Assembly: GCF_021390335.1 (NCBI RefSeq)
Contig: NZ_JAJUXK010000001.1
Span: 992,001-1,056,000, forward strand
Direction of reading: 5' to 3'
Source of the DNA: Dyadobacter sp. CY343
Lineage (GTDB): Bacteria > Bacteroidota > Bacteroidia > Cytophagales > Spirosomataceae
Length of the DNA stretch: 64,000 nucleotides
The notes under the pieces are model-generated. The model saw nothing but the letters and a program-made list of their open reading frames with translations, made no database searches and was not told the origin of the DNA. The position numbers were made by a program, and so were the translations under genes. This document shows, one piece after another, positions 8,832 through 17,100 of this stretch (positions are counted from its first letter, which is position 1; every line of letters begins with the position of its first letter).

Positions 8832-9244
8832 CAGGAAGGCATTTTTTGATTTATAAAATCTTTGCTATACTCCTTAATCTCGTCCCTCACCCGGCGGAAC
8901 GATGTTTCCAGGTCTTCGCCGGCAGTGTGACCAGGATCGGAAAAGCTACGGTGGATCAGCTCACCTGCTGACGGAAAGTAGGGGCATTGCTCGCGTGCAT
9001 TATCGCAAACGGTGATCACGTAGTCAAAAGCGATGCCGGTATATTCGTCGGCGTGGTTTGATGTATGATGCGAAATATCGATACCGTCTTCGGCCATCAC
9101 CTGGACTGCTACCGGGTTTACGCCTTTGGGATCAACACCAGCACTGTATACTTCCGCGCGGTCACCGGCAAAATGTTGCAAATAAGCCTGGGCCAATTGG
9201 CTGCGGGCAGAGTTGCCCGTGCATAAAACGAGAATTTTCTTCAT
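8831..9244 (-). CDS. arsC: Arsenate reductase, thioredoxin-coupled LMW-PTPase type
   Basis: This enzyme reduces As(V) to As(III), which ACR3 then exports. Residues 8-15 form the phosphatase-like loop CTGNSARS with nucleophile Cys8. The redox cysteines Cys80 and Cys87 lie in VCDNAREQCP, matching the Cys10/82/89 triad of the Gram-positive thioredoxin-linked ArsC family. The length of 137 residues is typical. It starts 19 bases after the DUF6428 gene and ends in a one-base overlap with the acetyltransferase gene. Confidence 0.96.
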   Translation of the reverse strand: MKKILVLCTGNSARSQLAQAYLQHFAGDRAEVYSAGVDPKGVNPVAVQVMAEDGIDISHHTSNHADEYTGIAFDYVITVCDNAREQCPYFPSAGELIHRSFSDPGHTAGEDLETSFRRVRDEIKEYSKDFINQKMPS

Positions 9245-9263
9245 ATTAGTAATTGATTAATGA

Positions 9264-9839
9264 TTAGCAGCAGCCGGAACCGGGTTTACATGCAGCGCCC
9301 TCAGCTGCCACCAATTCCAATTCTTCTTTTTCGGGAGCAGGGCTGCAACATGCCGCATCAGCTGCGGTCGTTCCGCAAGCCTGGCCACGCGTCAGCGCCT
9401 TGCATTGTGTGAAATCAGGAACCAGGCGCACGGTGAGGCTGTCGCTTTCAACCAAAAAATCACCCGGGTATAATTGGCGCGTGTCGAACCTGGAATTGCC
9501 AAATTCAATTTTTACAATTGCATTCGGATTGAGTGGCAATGATTTCTCAACCAGGTTTACAATTTTCAGCGCCTTGTTCACCTGCATCGAGCGATCAGCT
9601 TCTTTTACCGGCGGCTCCCAAAGCTGCACGATCACTTCCGTCCAGCTGTTCATCACGCCTCCGCAATCCACCGAAACGATCGGCGCCTGCTTAATTTCGG
9701 TAATGTGAAAAGAACGGTCGACAAGCTTGCCCGCTTCGTATTCAAATTGCAGATGCAGATCCGGATTTTGTTCAAGCTTGCTTTTAAATGCCTGCCAGCT
9801 CATCGGTTCCCCGCCTATTGGATTGAATTGATTTGTCAT
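9264..9839 (-). CDS. DUF6428 family protein with Cys-rich tail, in ars operon
   Basis: This 191-residue protein lies between arsR and arsC in the operon. Residues 1-140 form a compact domain rich in beta strands (FEYEAGKLVDRSFHITEI, DCGGVMNSWTEVIVQLWEPP, GNSRFDTRQLYPGDFLVE), recognised as DUF6428. The tail (about 145-191) has seven cysteines: TQC, QACG, AACC, AACK and a terminal GCC. The vicinal cysteines would suit As(III) or metal binding. No enzymatic motif is visible. I chose the Met at 9839 because 14 more upstream residues would overlap operator-like sequence; an ArsR half-site (ATTGCGAT, 9862-9869) lies just upstream. A metallochaperone or arsenic-sensing role is inference. Confidence 0.8.
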   Translation of the reverse strand: MTNQFNPIGGEPMSWQAFKSKLEQNPDLHLQFEYEAGKLVDRSFHITEIKQAPIVSVDCGGVMNSWTEVIVQLWEPPVKEADRSMQVNKALKIVNLVEKSLPLNPNAIVKIEFGNSRFDTRQLYPGDFLVESDSLTVRLVPDFTQCKALTRGQACGTTAADAACCSPAPEKEELELVAAEGAACKPGSGCC

Positions 9840-9892
9840 AGGGCTAATAATTAAATGTAATATTGCGATTGATTTACTCAAAAAAATACTGA

Positions 9893-10222
9893 TCAGTTAC
9901 AGCATTTTACACCTTCGAAGGATTCCAGTATCGCGCCAAATGCCTGCCGGGCTTCTTCCCAAACGGGCGGATTGATACAGTAGCAAACGCGCGGCGGATT
10001 AATTTCACCCTGAATGATCCCGATCCGTTTCAGCTCCTTCAAATGCTGGGATACGGTTGCCTGGGCCAGTTCCAGCTCATCCACCAGATCCCCACAAACA
10101 CAAGCTTTGCGGGCGATCAATAGCTGCAAAATGGCTACGCGCGCCGGGTGAGCAAATGCTTTTGCAAGATCTGCGATCCGGTTCTGCTGCTCGGTAAATA
10201 TTTCCGTCTTCGTAAGTCCCAT
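9893..10222 (-). CDS. arsR: ArsR/SmtB-family As(III)-responsive repressor
   Basis: This is the first gene of the ars operon, a 109-residue winged-helix repressor that would leave DNA when As(III) binds. The helix-turn-helix is [20 protein letters not shown]. Cys41 and Cys43 (KACVCGDLV) lie at the start of the recognition region, as in the classical CxC As(III) site. A C-terminal KCCN adds two further thiols that may complete three-coordinate binding. A perfect 16-bp palindrome lies 31 bp upstream of the start (10253-10268), so autoregulation is likely. Confidence 0.95.
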   Translation of the reverse strand: MGLTKTEIFTEQQNRIADLAKAFAHPARVAILQLLIARKACVCGDLVDELELAQATVSQHLKELKRIGIIQGEINPPRVCYCINPPVWEEARQAFGAILESFEGVKCCN

Positions 10223-10252
10223 GCTGCAAACATAATTGAAAAATATTATTCA

Positions 10253-10268
10253 ATCGCAATATTGCGAT
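10253..10268. promoter_or_regulatory. Candidate ArsR operator (16-bp perfect palindrome)
   Basis: ATCGCAAT and ATTGCGAT abut to form an exact palindrome in the arsR promoter region. The half-site ATTGCGAT recurs at 9862-9869 in the short gap between arsR and the DUF6428 gene, flanked by a degenerate second half. Position and symmetry fit an ArsR dimer site. Confidence 0.65.
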
Positions 10269-10328
10269 ATAAATAGTTTGTGACCACAGAAAGCACCACA
10301 AAAGATGGCATTTTTAAGAGCGATGCTC

Positions 10329-10610
10329 TCACTTATCGTCATAATGCCCTTTTGCTGCAATCACAAATACTGTTACCGTCGTTTCAATGATTTGGTAGAC
10401 GAGACGATGTTTTTTATCAATCCGCCTTGACCACAATCCGGAAAGCGTATTTTTGAGCTGTTCAGGTTTACCGATACCATGATAAGGATCTTTACCTAGC
10501 TCCTCAAAAATACGCTCGATGCGTTTGACGATTGCCTTGCCGCCAGATTTGTGTAGAAATGAAAGGTCTTTCTTAGCTCTGTCGGAGAAGGTTACAGAAT
10601 ATCTGCCCAT
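10329..10610 (-). CDS. yoeB: YoeB/Txe-family toxin (ribosome-dependent mRNA interferase)
   Basis: This 93-residue RelE-fold toxin should cut mRNA in the ribosomal A site when free of its antitoxin. Key family residues are present: Glu50 in GKPEQLK, the WSRRID segment with Arg62/63, and the C-terminal His89-Tyr90 (AAKGHYDDK) that forms the catalytic end in YoeB. It overlaps the antitoxin gene by 19 bases, the usual coupled order with antitoxin first. It lies between the ars operon and a gene-poor stretch, a common setting for stabilisation modules. Confidence 0.93.
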   Translation of the reverse strand: MGRYSVTFSDRAKKDLSFLHKSGGKAIVKRIERIFEELGKDPYHGIGKPEQLKNTLSGLWSRRIDKKHRLVYQIIETTVTVFVIAAKGHYDDK

Positions 10611-10852
10611 ATGTTTTTGAGATCGCGAATGGAAGTCACTCTTCCAGCCTTCACGTCCTCAATGCCTTCTTTAATGGCATTCAACACTTGCGGGTCAGAA
10701 AAAAAGACATCAGTTTCAGTACTTTCATCAATTGGCGTGAGTAAAACTGATTTTTTATTCTTTCCCCGGTGAATGATCACCCGCTCTCTTTCGGCCAAGT
10801 CCAGATAATCTTTTTGCTTGCCCCGGAACTCCCTAGCTGATATAATTCTCAT
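10592..10852 (-). CDS. yefM: YefM/Phd-family antitoxin
   Basis: This 86-residue antitoxin has an N-terminal Phd/YefM DNA-binding fold (MRIISAREFRGKQKDYLDLA, then VIIHRGKNKKSVLLTPI) and a C-terminal toxin-binding tail (IKEGIEDVKAGRVTSIRDLKN). I chose the Met at 10852. An upstream extension of 28 residues (Cys/Arg/Asn rich, running through the operator) is not credible. GTGTAC-containing sites directly upstream match the core known for YefM operators, so autorepression with YoeB is expected. Confidence 0.92.
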   Translation of the reverse strand: MRIISAREFRGKQKDYLDLAERERVIIHRGKNKKSVLLTPIDESTETDVFFSDPQVLNAIKEGIEDVKAGRVTSIRDLKNIWADIL

Positions 10853-10854
10853 GG

Positions 10855-10877
10855 GTGTACGATTTTGTGTACACAAA
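10855..10877. promoter_or_regulatory. Candidate YefM-YoeB operator
   Basis: A 14-bp perfect palindrome TTTGTGTACACAAA (10864-10877) is followed toward the gene by a second GTGTAC (10855-10860). The centre contains TGTACA, the core described for YefM-YoeB sites. The pair ends 3 bp from the antitoxin start, so binding would block initiation. Confidence 0.6.
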
Positions 10878-11158
10878 TATAGTGGATTTTGTATTTGGTT
10901 TCTAAGTGTTCTTAATCCACCGCAGGAAAATTCCATTTGCTACATTCCAATTTTCGTATTACGTTTACCTCGCTCAATTTAGTGTAAAGGCCAGATCTCC
11001 ATTTGTGAGGTCAGGAGGATTATTACTGACTACGTATATCGGTTAACGGTGTCGTGGCTGCCGTAATGGATTCAAACCTCCATTGCCTATACACTAGGTT
11101 GAGCAACGGTAAGCGCGGCACCGTTTATTGTTGCGCCTCATCAGCTACCGATTTTTTT
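10878..11158. other. Gene-poor stretch upstream of a small ORF
   Basis: Apart from the toxin-antitoxin promoter region at its left end, I see no coding pattern, hairpin or repeat here. A 35-codon in-frame extension of the next gene (from 11054) is possible but has poor composition. Confidence 0.4.
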
Positions 11159-11425
11159 ATGCACACATTTCAAAACAACGAGTCCGATCCGCAGGCTCTC
11201 GACCGCCTCCACCTCGCCTACGGGCGCAAAGTTCACGAGCTTCTTTCATCGAGCGACGCTGCCACATGGATCGAAGACCTTTGGGACATGTACACCGGCT
11301 TCACACTATTTGCGCAGGAGTGCGGGACAGATCCGAAAGGCCACAACCGGTTCGTGAATTTCAAGGAACTGGTGTTCTTCTTTCAGGATGTGGGAAAAAT
11401 GAGGGAATGTAAGGGGGTGGAGTAA
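11159..11425 (+). CDS. Hypothetical small protein
   Basis: I do not recognise this 88-residue protein. From the Met at 11159 it reads as a soluble, probably helical protein with aromatic-rich stretches (WIEDLWDMYTGFTLFAQECG, ELVFFFQDVGKM). There is no signal peptide or membrane helix. The in-frame ATG at 11054 would add 35 Cys-rich, low-quality residues, so the later start is preferred. Its base composition resembles its neighbours. It stands alone between the toxin-antitoxin pair and a DUF4142 gene. Confidence 0.55.
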   Translation: MHTFQNNESDPQALDRLHLAYGRKVHELLSSSDAATWIEDLWDMYTGFTLFAQECGTDPKGHNRFVNFKELVFFFQDVGKMRECKGVE

Positions 11426-11515
11426 GTAGTGGTATGCTTTTTGATGATCAAATGGAACTTGTGTTTGAAAGGTCAGGCACATTGAAATTTATCACCACTT
11501 AAACAGATCATTAAA

Positions 11516-12100
11516 ATGAAAATCGCATCAACATTTCTGACACTCGCAACCGTAGCCATGTTATGGAGCTGTGGGTCTAAATCGACCGAAACGACCGACA
11601 CTACTGACTTCGCAGACAGTACCAACGAAGCAGTAACGGATAATGCAGCCTCCGACTCAGCATCAGCTGTTGCCGAAGATGACGCAGAGTTTGCAGTAGA
11701 AGCCGCCAATGGCGGAATGGCAGAAGTCGCATTAAGCAAAATTGCCCAAGAAAAAGCGACTGACCCGAAAGTGAAAGAATTTGCAAAACAAATGATTACA
11801 GATCATACGAAAGCAAATGATGAACTGAAAACGCTGGCGACAAGCAAAAATATTACGCTTCCTGCTGCTCCAAATGAGGAAAAACAAAAAGCGGCATCAG
11901 ACCTTGGCGCTAAAAGCGGAAGTGATTTTGACAAGGCTTACATAGCGCAAATGAAAAAAGACCACGATGAAACGGTGAAGCTTTTTGAAGATGCGCAAAA
12001 GGAAGTGAAAGACGCAGAGATGAAAGCTTTCATCGACAAAACTTTACCTGTGCTTAAAGCGCACGCTGAGCACGTGAAAAGTCTTGATAAGACGAAATAA
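11516..12100 (+). CDS. DUF4142 domain lipoprotein
   Basis: This exported protein has a lipoprotein signal ending in LWSCGSKS, a Thr/Asp/Ser/Ala-rich linker (about 22-62), and a DUF4142 four-helix domain (about 63-190) with AKQMITDHTKANDELKTLA and FDKAYIAQMKKDHDETVKLF. The conserved DH pairs in these helices are typical. DUF4142 proteins form ferritin-like helical bundles without a proven activity and are often stress-induced. The gene is monocistronic, with a strong terminator 20 bases after the stop. Confidence 0.9.
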   Translation: MKIASTFLTLATVAMLWSCGSKSTETTDTTDFADSTNEAVTDNAASDSASAVAEDDAEFAVEAANGGMAEVALSKIAQEKATDPKVKEFAKQMITDHTKANDELKTLATSKNITLPAAPNEEKQKAASDLGAKSGSDFDKAYIAQMKKDHDETVKLFEDAQKEVKDAEMKAFIDKTLPVLKAHAEHVKSLDKTK

Positions 12101-12120
12101 TCTTTCGGTTAGCATTTTGG

Positions 12121-12154
12121 AGCTGGCGGATACAACGTGTCCGCCAGCTTTTTT
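12121..12154 (+). terminator. Intrinsic terminator of the DUF4142 gene
   Basis: AGCTGGCGGA (12121-12130) pairs with TCCGCCAGCT (12140-12149), followed by a run of six T (12149-12154). It lies between convergent genes; the T-run serves the rightward gene. Confidence 0.9.
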
Positions 12155-12158
12155 GTTT

Positions 12159-12998
12159 TCATGCAAAAGCGGTTTCCACAGAAAGCGTTTTCCAGGTCGC
12201 TATCTCATCCTGAAAAGCTTTAATCTTTGCCTCTGCAATGTCATTCGCATCCTGACCCAGCAGGAAATGAACCGGCGGGTTTTCAGCGTCAGCGATTGCA
12301 ATGATCGCGGTAACACCTTTTACGGGATCGCCCGGCTGGTTTCCTTCGAGCTGCTCGTGGTACGCTTCCGAATCGCGGATCAGCTGGTAGTCGTTGATCC
12401 TTGTTTCGGGTAATCTCAATGAGCCGGATTTCAGGAAGTTGGTGCGGAAATAGCCAGGTTCCACAAGCGTGACTTTAATCCCGAACGGTGTCACTTCGGC
12501 CGCTAGCGATTCAGACAAACCTTCCACGGCAAATTTGGTAGCGCAGTAAATGCCCCAGCCAGGGAAATTTCCACTGATACCCGCGATGGATGAAATGTTA
12601 AGGATATGTCCGGATCCCTGTTTACGAAGTTGCGGCAAAACGTGACGTATAATATTCAGAGTTCCAAATACATTTACATCAAAATTGCTGCGGGATTCGG
12701 CGTCGGTCAATTCTTCAATCCCGCCGAGCTGGCCGTAACCTGCGTTGTTGGCAACTACATCAATGCGGCCGAAGCGCGAAACTGCCGTGTCGATCGCTTT
12801 GGAAACAGCGGCTTCGTCTGTGATATCAAGTGCCAGCGGGAGAAAACTTTCCGATTCAGTGCCAGCTGCATCCTGCAATTCGGCCAGGCTCCGTGAGGTA
12901 GCCACTACTTTGTGGCCAAGTTGTGATAACTGATTTACTAATTCTAAGCCGAAGCCTTTCGATGCTCCGGTGATAAACCATACTTTTTGATTGTCCAT
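12159..12998 (-). CDS. SDR-family NAD(P)-dependent oxidoreductase
   Basis: This is a classical short-chain dehydrogenase of 279 residues with a Rossmann fold. It has the cofactor loop TGASKGFG, the NNAG motif (VVANNAGYG), the catalytic Ser in NISSIAG and the YxxxK pair in YCATKFAVEG. An Arg (TSRSL) after the second strand suggests NADPH preference. The Met at 12998 is chosen; ten upstream residues in frame precede the glycine motif without matching the family. It lies downstream of an AraC regulator on the same strand, a common pairing. A 15-bp site shared with the araC promoter lies 79-93 bp upstream. The substrate is unknown. Confidence 0.93.
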   Translation of the reverse strand: MDNQKVWFITGASKGFGLELVNQLSQLGHKVVATSRSLAELQDAAGTESESFLPLALDITDEAAVSKAIDTAVSRFGRIDVVANNAGYGQLGGIEELTDAESRSNFDVNVFGTLNIIRHVLPQLRKQGSGHILNISSIAGISGNFPGWGIYCATKFAVEGLSESLAAEVTPFGIKVTLVEPGYFRTNFLKSGSLRLPETRINDYQLIRDSEAYHEQLEGNQPGDPVKGVTAIIAIADAENPPVHFLLGQDANDIAEAKIKAFQDEIATWKTLSVETAFA

Positions 12999-13076
12999 CT
13001 TTTCGATTCGTTTGTTTGACGAATACAAAAGTAGAGAAGCGGACAGGGGAGGTGTTTACGAAAATCAATGCGTTAC

Positions 13077-13091
13077 TTACCAAATTCAAAC
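13077..13091. repeat. Direct repeat copy 1 (SDR promoter side)
   Basis: TTACCAAATTCAAAC here is identical to 13998-14012. This copy overlaps the araC stop codon and lies 79 bp or more upstream of the SDR start. It is a candidate binding site for the AraC-family protein. Confidence 0.6.
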
Positions 13092-13988
13092 AATGCGAAA
13101 AGTAGAGGGCGTAAGGCCGGTTCGTTTTTTGAAGAAGTAAGTAAAGTGGGCCGGCTCGTCGAAACCCAGGCTGTACCCGATCTCCGCAATGTTCCAGTCC
13201 GAATGCATTAGTAATGCTTTGGCCTCGCTGGCCAGCCGGTCGGCAATGTGATCGGTGGTAGTTTTGCCGGTAGTGTCGCGAACGCAGCGGTTAAGGTGGT
13301 TGACGTGCACGGCCAGCTGCGAGGCAAAATCACTGGCAGACCGCAGGCTGAACCTACGCGAAGGCGTTTCAATAGGAAACTGCCTTTCCAGCAATTCGAT
13401 AAATATGTTGGTGAGCCGCGAACGCGCATCGGTATGTTTGTGAAGCGTTTCAGCCGGGCTCATTTTCAGGGCATAATGGATCAGCTCAAATACGTAATTT
13501 CTTACCAGGTCATATTTAAGGGGATAGTCGGAATTAATCTCGGTCAGCATCTTCTCGTAAATACTGCTTACTTCCTTGTCCTGCTGCTCACTAAGCGGAT
13601 ACGAAGGCGTGGCGCCGGGCTTGAAAACGGGCAGGTCGCCGGGACCGTTGTCGAAACGTCCCTGGAAAAATGCTTCCCTGAAAATGCAGAAAAAACCGGA
13701 TGTATCGTCCGAAAGCGGCTCCCAGGTGTAGGGTACCTGCGGGTTGAAGAAAACGAGTGTGGGTCCTTTGATCTCGATGCTCTTGTCGGCATAATGATAC
13801 ACATTATGACCGCGGATCAGGGTTACTTTATAAAAATCCCTGCGGCTGTAAGGTTTTTCACCACAATCCGGCGCCATCCAGTCTTCCAGACGAAAAACGT
13901 TGGCTTGCCCGATGTCGGCTTTCAGCGATGAAGGCACATCCTGGAAATGAAATCGGTAAAAATCTTCGAGGCTTTCTGATTTCTGCAT
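13086..13988 (-). CDS. AraC-family transcriptional regulator
   Basis: This 300-residue regulator has an N-terminal cupin-like sensing domain (about 20-170, with RDFYKVTLIRGHNVYHYAD and FNPQVPYTWEPL) and a C-terminal double helix-turn-helix (about 200-300, with LAVHVNHLNRCVRDTTGKTT and IAEIGYSLGFDEPAHFTYFF). The second helix pair carries the family signature almost intact. It is transcribed just before the SDR gene with an 87-base gap. Identical 15-bp repeats flank the gene, one in its own promoter and one in front of the SDR gene, suggesting autoregulation and control of the SDR. Confidence 0.95.
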   Translation of the reverse strand: MQKSESLEDFYRFHFQDVPSSLKADIGQANVFRLEDWMAPDCGEKPYSRRDFYKVTLIRGHNVYHYADKSIEIKGPTLVFFNPQVPYTWEPLSDDTSGFFCIFREAFFQGRFDNGPGDLPVFKPGATPSYPLSEQQDKEVSSIYEKMLTEINSDYPLKYDLVRNYVFELIHYALKMSPAETLHKHTDARSRLTNIFIELLERQFPIETPSRRFSLRSASDFASQLAVHVNHLNRCVRDTTGKTTTDHIADRLASEAKALLMHSDWNIAEIGYSLGFDEPAHFTYFFKKRTGLTPSTFRIV

Positions 13989-13990
13989 GC

Positions 13991-14012
13991 GGTAAATTTA
14001 CCAAATTCAAAC
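13991..14012. promoter_or_regulatory. Direct repeat copy 2 with overlapping palindrome (araC promoter)
   Basis: TTACCAAATTCAAAC at 13998-14012 repeats the 13077-13091 copy exactly in the same orientation. It overlaps GGTAAATTTACC (13991-14002), a perfect 12-bp palindrome beginning 3 bp upstream of the araC start. The layout suits an autoregulatory operator. Confidence 0.6.
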
Positions 14013-14108
14013 TGTAATAACTGAGTCCGACAATAATTAGTGTTTTATAAGGGTAGGAAGCTTCATAATTGGTTCTTAGTATTTAATCAATTAATCCTAT
14101 ACCCTTAT

Positions 14109-17100
14109 ATGACCAAACGGACGTTTACTTTATCTCTTTGTTTAATTTCCTTCCTCACTTTTTTGACGTTTACCTATCAGAAAATTCGCAGCAAGACCAC
14201 CGCAGACCTTGTGATTATCGATGAATCGCTTCAAGATTACCGCACACTGGCAGCTGGCCTCGCTCCCGGCTCGCAGGTGATCTACGTTGCCAATAGTCCG
14301 GAAGGTTTTAAAGAACTCGAACAACAACTGGCCACGCACGGAAAAGCCGAGCGCGTGCACATTATGACCCACGGTACGGAAGGTAATTTTGTTCTCGGGC
14401 AAACCCAGCTCAATGGTGCCAATATCCGCGAGCACGAACGCTTCTGGCAAAGCCTTGGGAACGTACTCGTAGCTGGCAAATCCAGCCTGCTGCTTTACAG
14501 CTGCCAACTTACTGCCAGCCGCGACGGAGCCGGTTTCGTGCAGCGCCTGCACGAAATGCTTGGTGTGCCCGTGGCCGCTTCCAACGATCAGACCGGCTCA
14601 GAACGCCGTGGTGGTGACTGGGATCTGGAATATGTTGCTGGGAAAATAATTAAAAAGCACATATTGAAGCTCCTGGACTTTAAGGGGCTGCTTGTACCCA
14701 CCTTCACACAGCTGACTGGCGGTTCAAGCCCTTTCAATGCTATGACAATCTCTACTGACAATCAGCTGATCTACGGGGACTTTGACGCTGATGGGGATAT
14801 TGATATTCATTTATACCCCGGGGGGACTGTTAACCAATTCTGGCAAAACAATGGCAGCGGATCATTCGCGAGGGTGACCGGTTCTGCGGATCCCTTTGAG
14901 AATATCAACGAAAACGCGGTCTTTTATTCCGCTTCGAATGCATTTGTGGCAGACTGGGACAATGACGGCGACGATGATATCTACGTTCCGAGGCGCAACG
15001 GCAATACAGAGAAAAACTTTTTCTACCGCAACGACAATGGCAAATATGTGTTGCTGAGTGGCGCTTCCAGCCCGTTCAATCAAATCACTGTCAGCGGAGA
15101 CAACCAGCTGATATTCGGTGATTTTGATGTTGACGGCGATATCGATTTGCATAGCTACCCAGGTAGCCAACTTGATAATGAGTTTTGGCAAAATAACGGC
15201 AGCGGCGCGTTCAGCAAGGTGACCGGCACGCAAAATCCGTTCGATGGCCTGCCCGGAAAGGCGGCCTTTTCCAGTGCGCAGTATGCTTATACGGCAGACT
15301 GGGACAATGATGGGGATGTTGATATTTTTATGAGTCAGGTTGGCGGTGCTTCGGTGAGAGAGTACTATCGCAATGATAACGGTGTATATTCAATACAGAC
15401 CGGTGGGGCCAATCCGTTTAATGGGATGGTAATAGCCAGTGACAACCAGATTATTTTCGGCGACTTTGATGCAGACGGTGATATCGACCTGCATACTTCC
15501 GATGGCTCGGAAACGCTTGTTTTTCACAGGAACAATGGTAGCGGCGTTTTTACAAAGGTTACAGGTTCCGGAAACCCTTTCAATAATCTACCTCACTCCG
15601 GCGCTTTTTACAATAATTCGCTAAGATCTTTCGTAGCCGACTGGGACAATGATGGTGATGTGGATGTGTTTACTACCAACTACAACGGCGCAAACCAAAA
15701 ATATTTTTTCCGTCAAAACGACGCACCGCCGCGGATAACGGCTACCAGCCCGGCCAACACCGCAACAGGGATTTCCGTGAGCAGCAACATTTCGTTTACA
15801 TTTAGCCAGGCAGTTACCGGTGCAGCAGGCAAGTACATACAGATCCGCCGGTTGTTTGACGATGCCGTCTTTGCCACCATTGAAGCGAACAGTGCACAGG
15901 TGACCGGCAGTGGCTCAAATACCATTACCATTGATCCGACAACTGACCTGGAGGGCGGCAGGGCCTACTATGTTATAATTGACAAAGCCGCATTTGTCGA
16001 CATCGAAGGTCGTATTCTCGAGGGTGTGGGTAATGGCGCTACCTGGCTGAGATTTACTACTGGTATACCTACCGTTGCGCCTACAGTCACCACGGCTTCC
16101 GCGGGGGAAATTTCACTCACTACTGCAAGTGTAGGTGGTGAAGTGACGGCCGATGGCGGCGCGGCCGTAACGGAGCGTGGTATTGTGTGGAGCACTTCAA
16201 ATGCGCCTACTACGGCGTCCAATAAAGTGGCGATCGGTTCCGGGACAGGTAGTTTTAGTACCACCGTGACCGGGCTTCCGGCGGGTACGCGGGTTTACTT
16301 GCGTGCATATGCCATCAATTCCCAGGGAACTTCCTATGGTAGTGAGATAGATTTTTACACGCAAACGAGTGTAACCTCCGTTACCCGGCTTTCCTCTAAT
16401 CCGTCCAATGATGGTGTTGTAACCTACCAGGTTGAGTTTGCACAAAGCGTTACCATGGAAGACGCATCCGCCTTTACCCTGGTGACCAGCGGCGTTTCGG
16501 GGGCATCAGTTTCCGGGGTTTCGGGTTCTGGTACAACTTACACTGTTTCCGTCAATACCGGAAGCGGTAATGGAACAGTGAAACTGGAAGTTACCGGCCT
16601 CACGAGCACAACACCGAATCTAAATGCGGCATTCACGGCGGCAAGTGCCTATACGATCTACAAAGTTTCGAATGCAGGCGATTATTATAGAAGCGCCGCT
16701 ATTATCGGCACCTGGACCACTCCGGCTGACTGGCAGTCTTCTCAGGACAACAGCTTCTGGATTGCCGCAACATCTTCGCCGGGTGCCAGCGCGGCAGGTA
16801 CGCTCATTTCCAGCGAGCAGATTGTACAGATTCCAAATGCAACAGACCTGGACATTAACAATCTGACGGTTAATGGTATACTATACTCAGGGGACGCGCA
16901 ACTGCAAATTAATGGCAGCTTTATCAATAATGGCGTGATCATGGGGAATGCAACTTTTACCGGTACTGCATTTACAAATTCAGGAACCGTGGCACCGGGC
17001 GAGTCGGCAGGGACACTTAATTTCACAAGCGGCCTGAGTAATGAAGGTAGCTTACTGATGGAGATCGGCGGCACAACTGCCGGAACGGATTATGATCAGA

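Noticed and set aside
10329-10852. Toxin-antitoxin pair as mark of a mobile island with the ars operon
   Set aside because: I see no integrase, attachment repeat or composition shift around it.
11054-11158. 35-codon extension of the small hypothetical gene
   Set aside because: It is Cys-rich with poor composition; the later Met gives a cleaner protein.
13248-13931. Plus-strand open frame of 227 codons
   Set aside because: It lies wholly antisense to the well-supported araC gene, has no family features, and is a shadow of that coding sequence.
14795-15720. Tandem DNA repeat or CRISPR-like array
   Set aside because: The periodicity comes from FG-GAP protein modules with DxDxDG loops; the DNA copies are too diverged for a CRISPR array.
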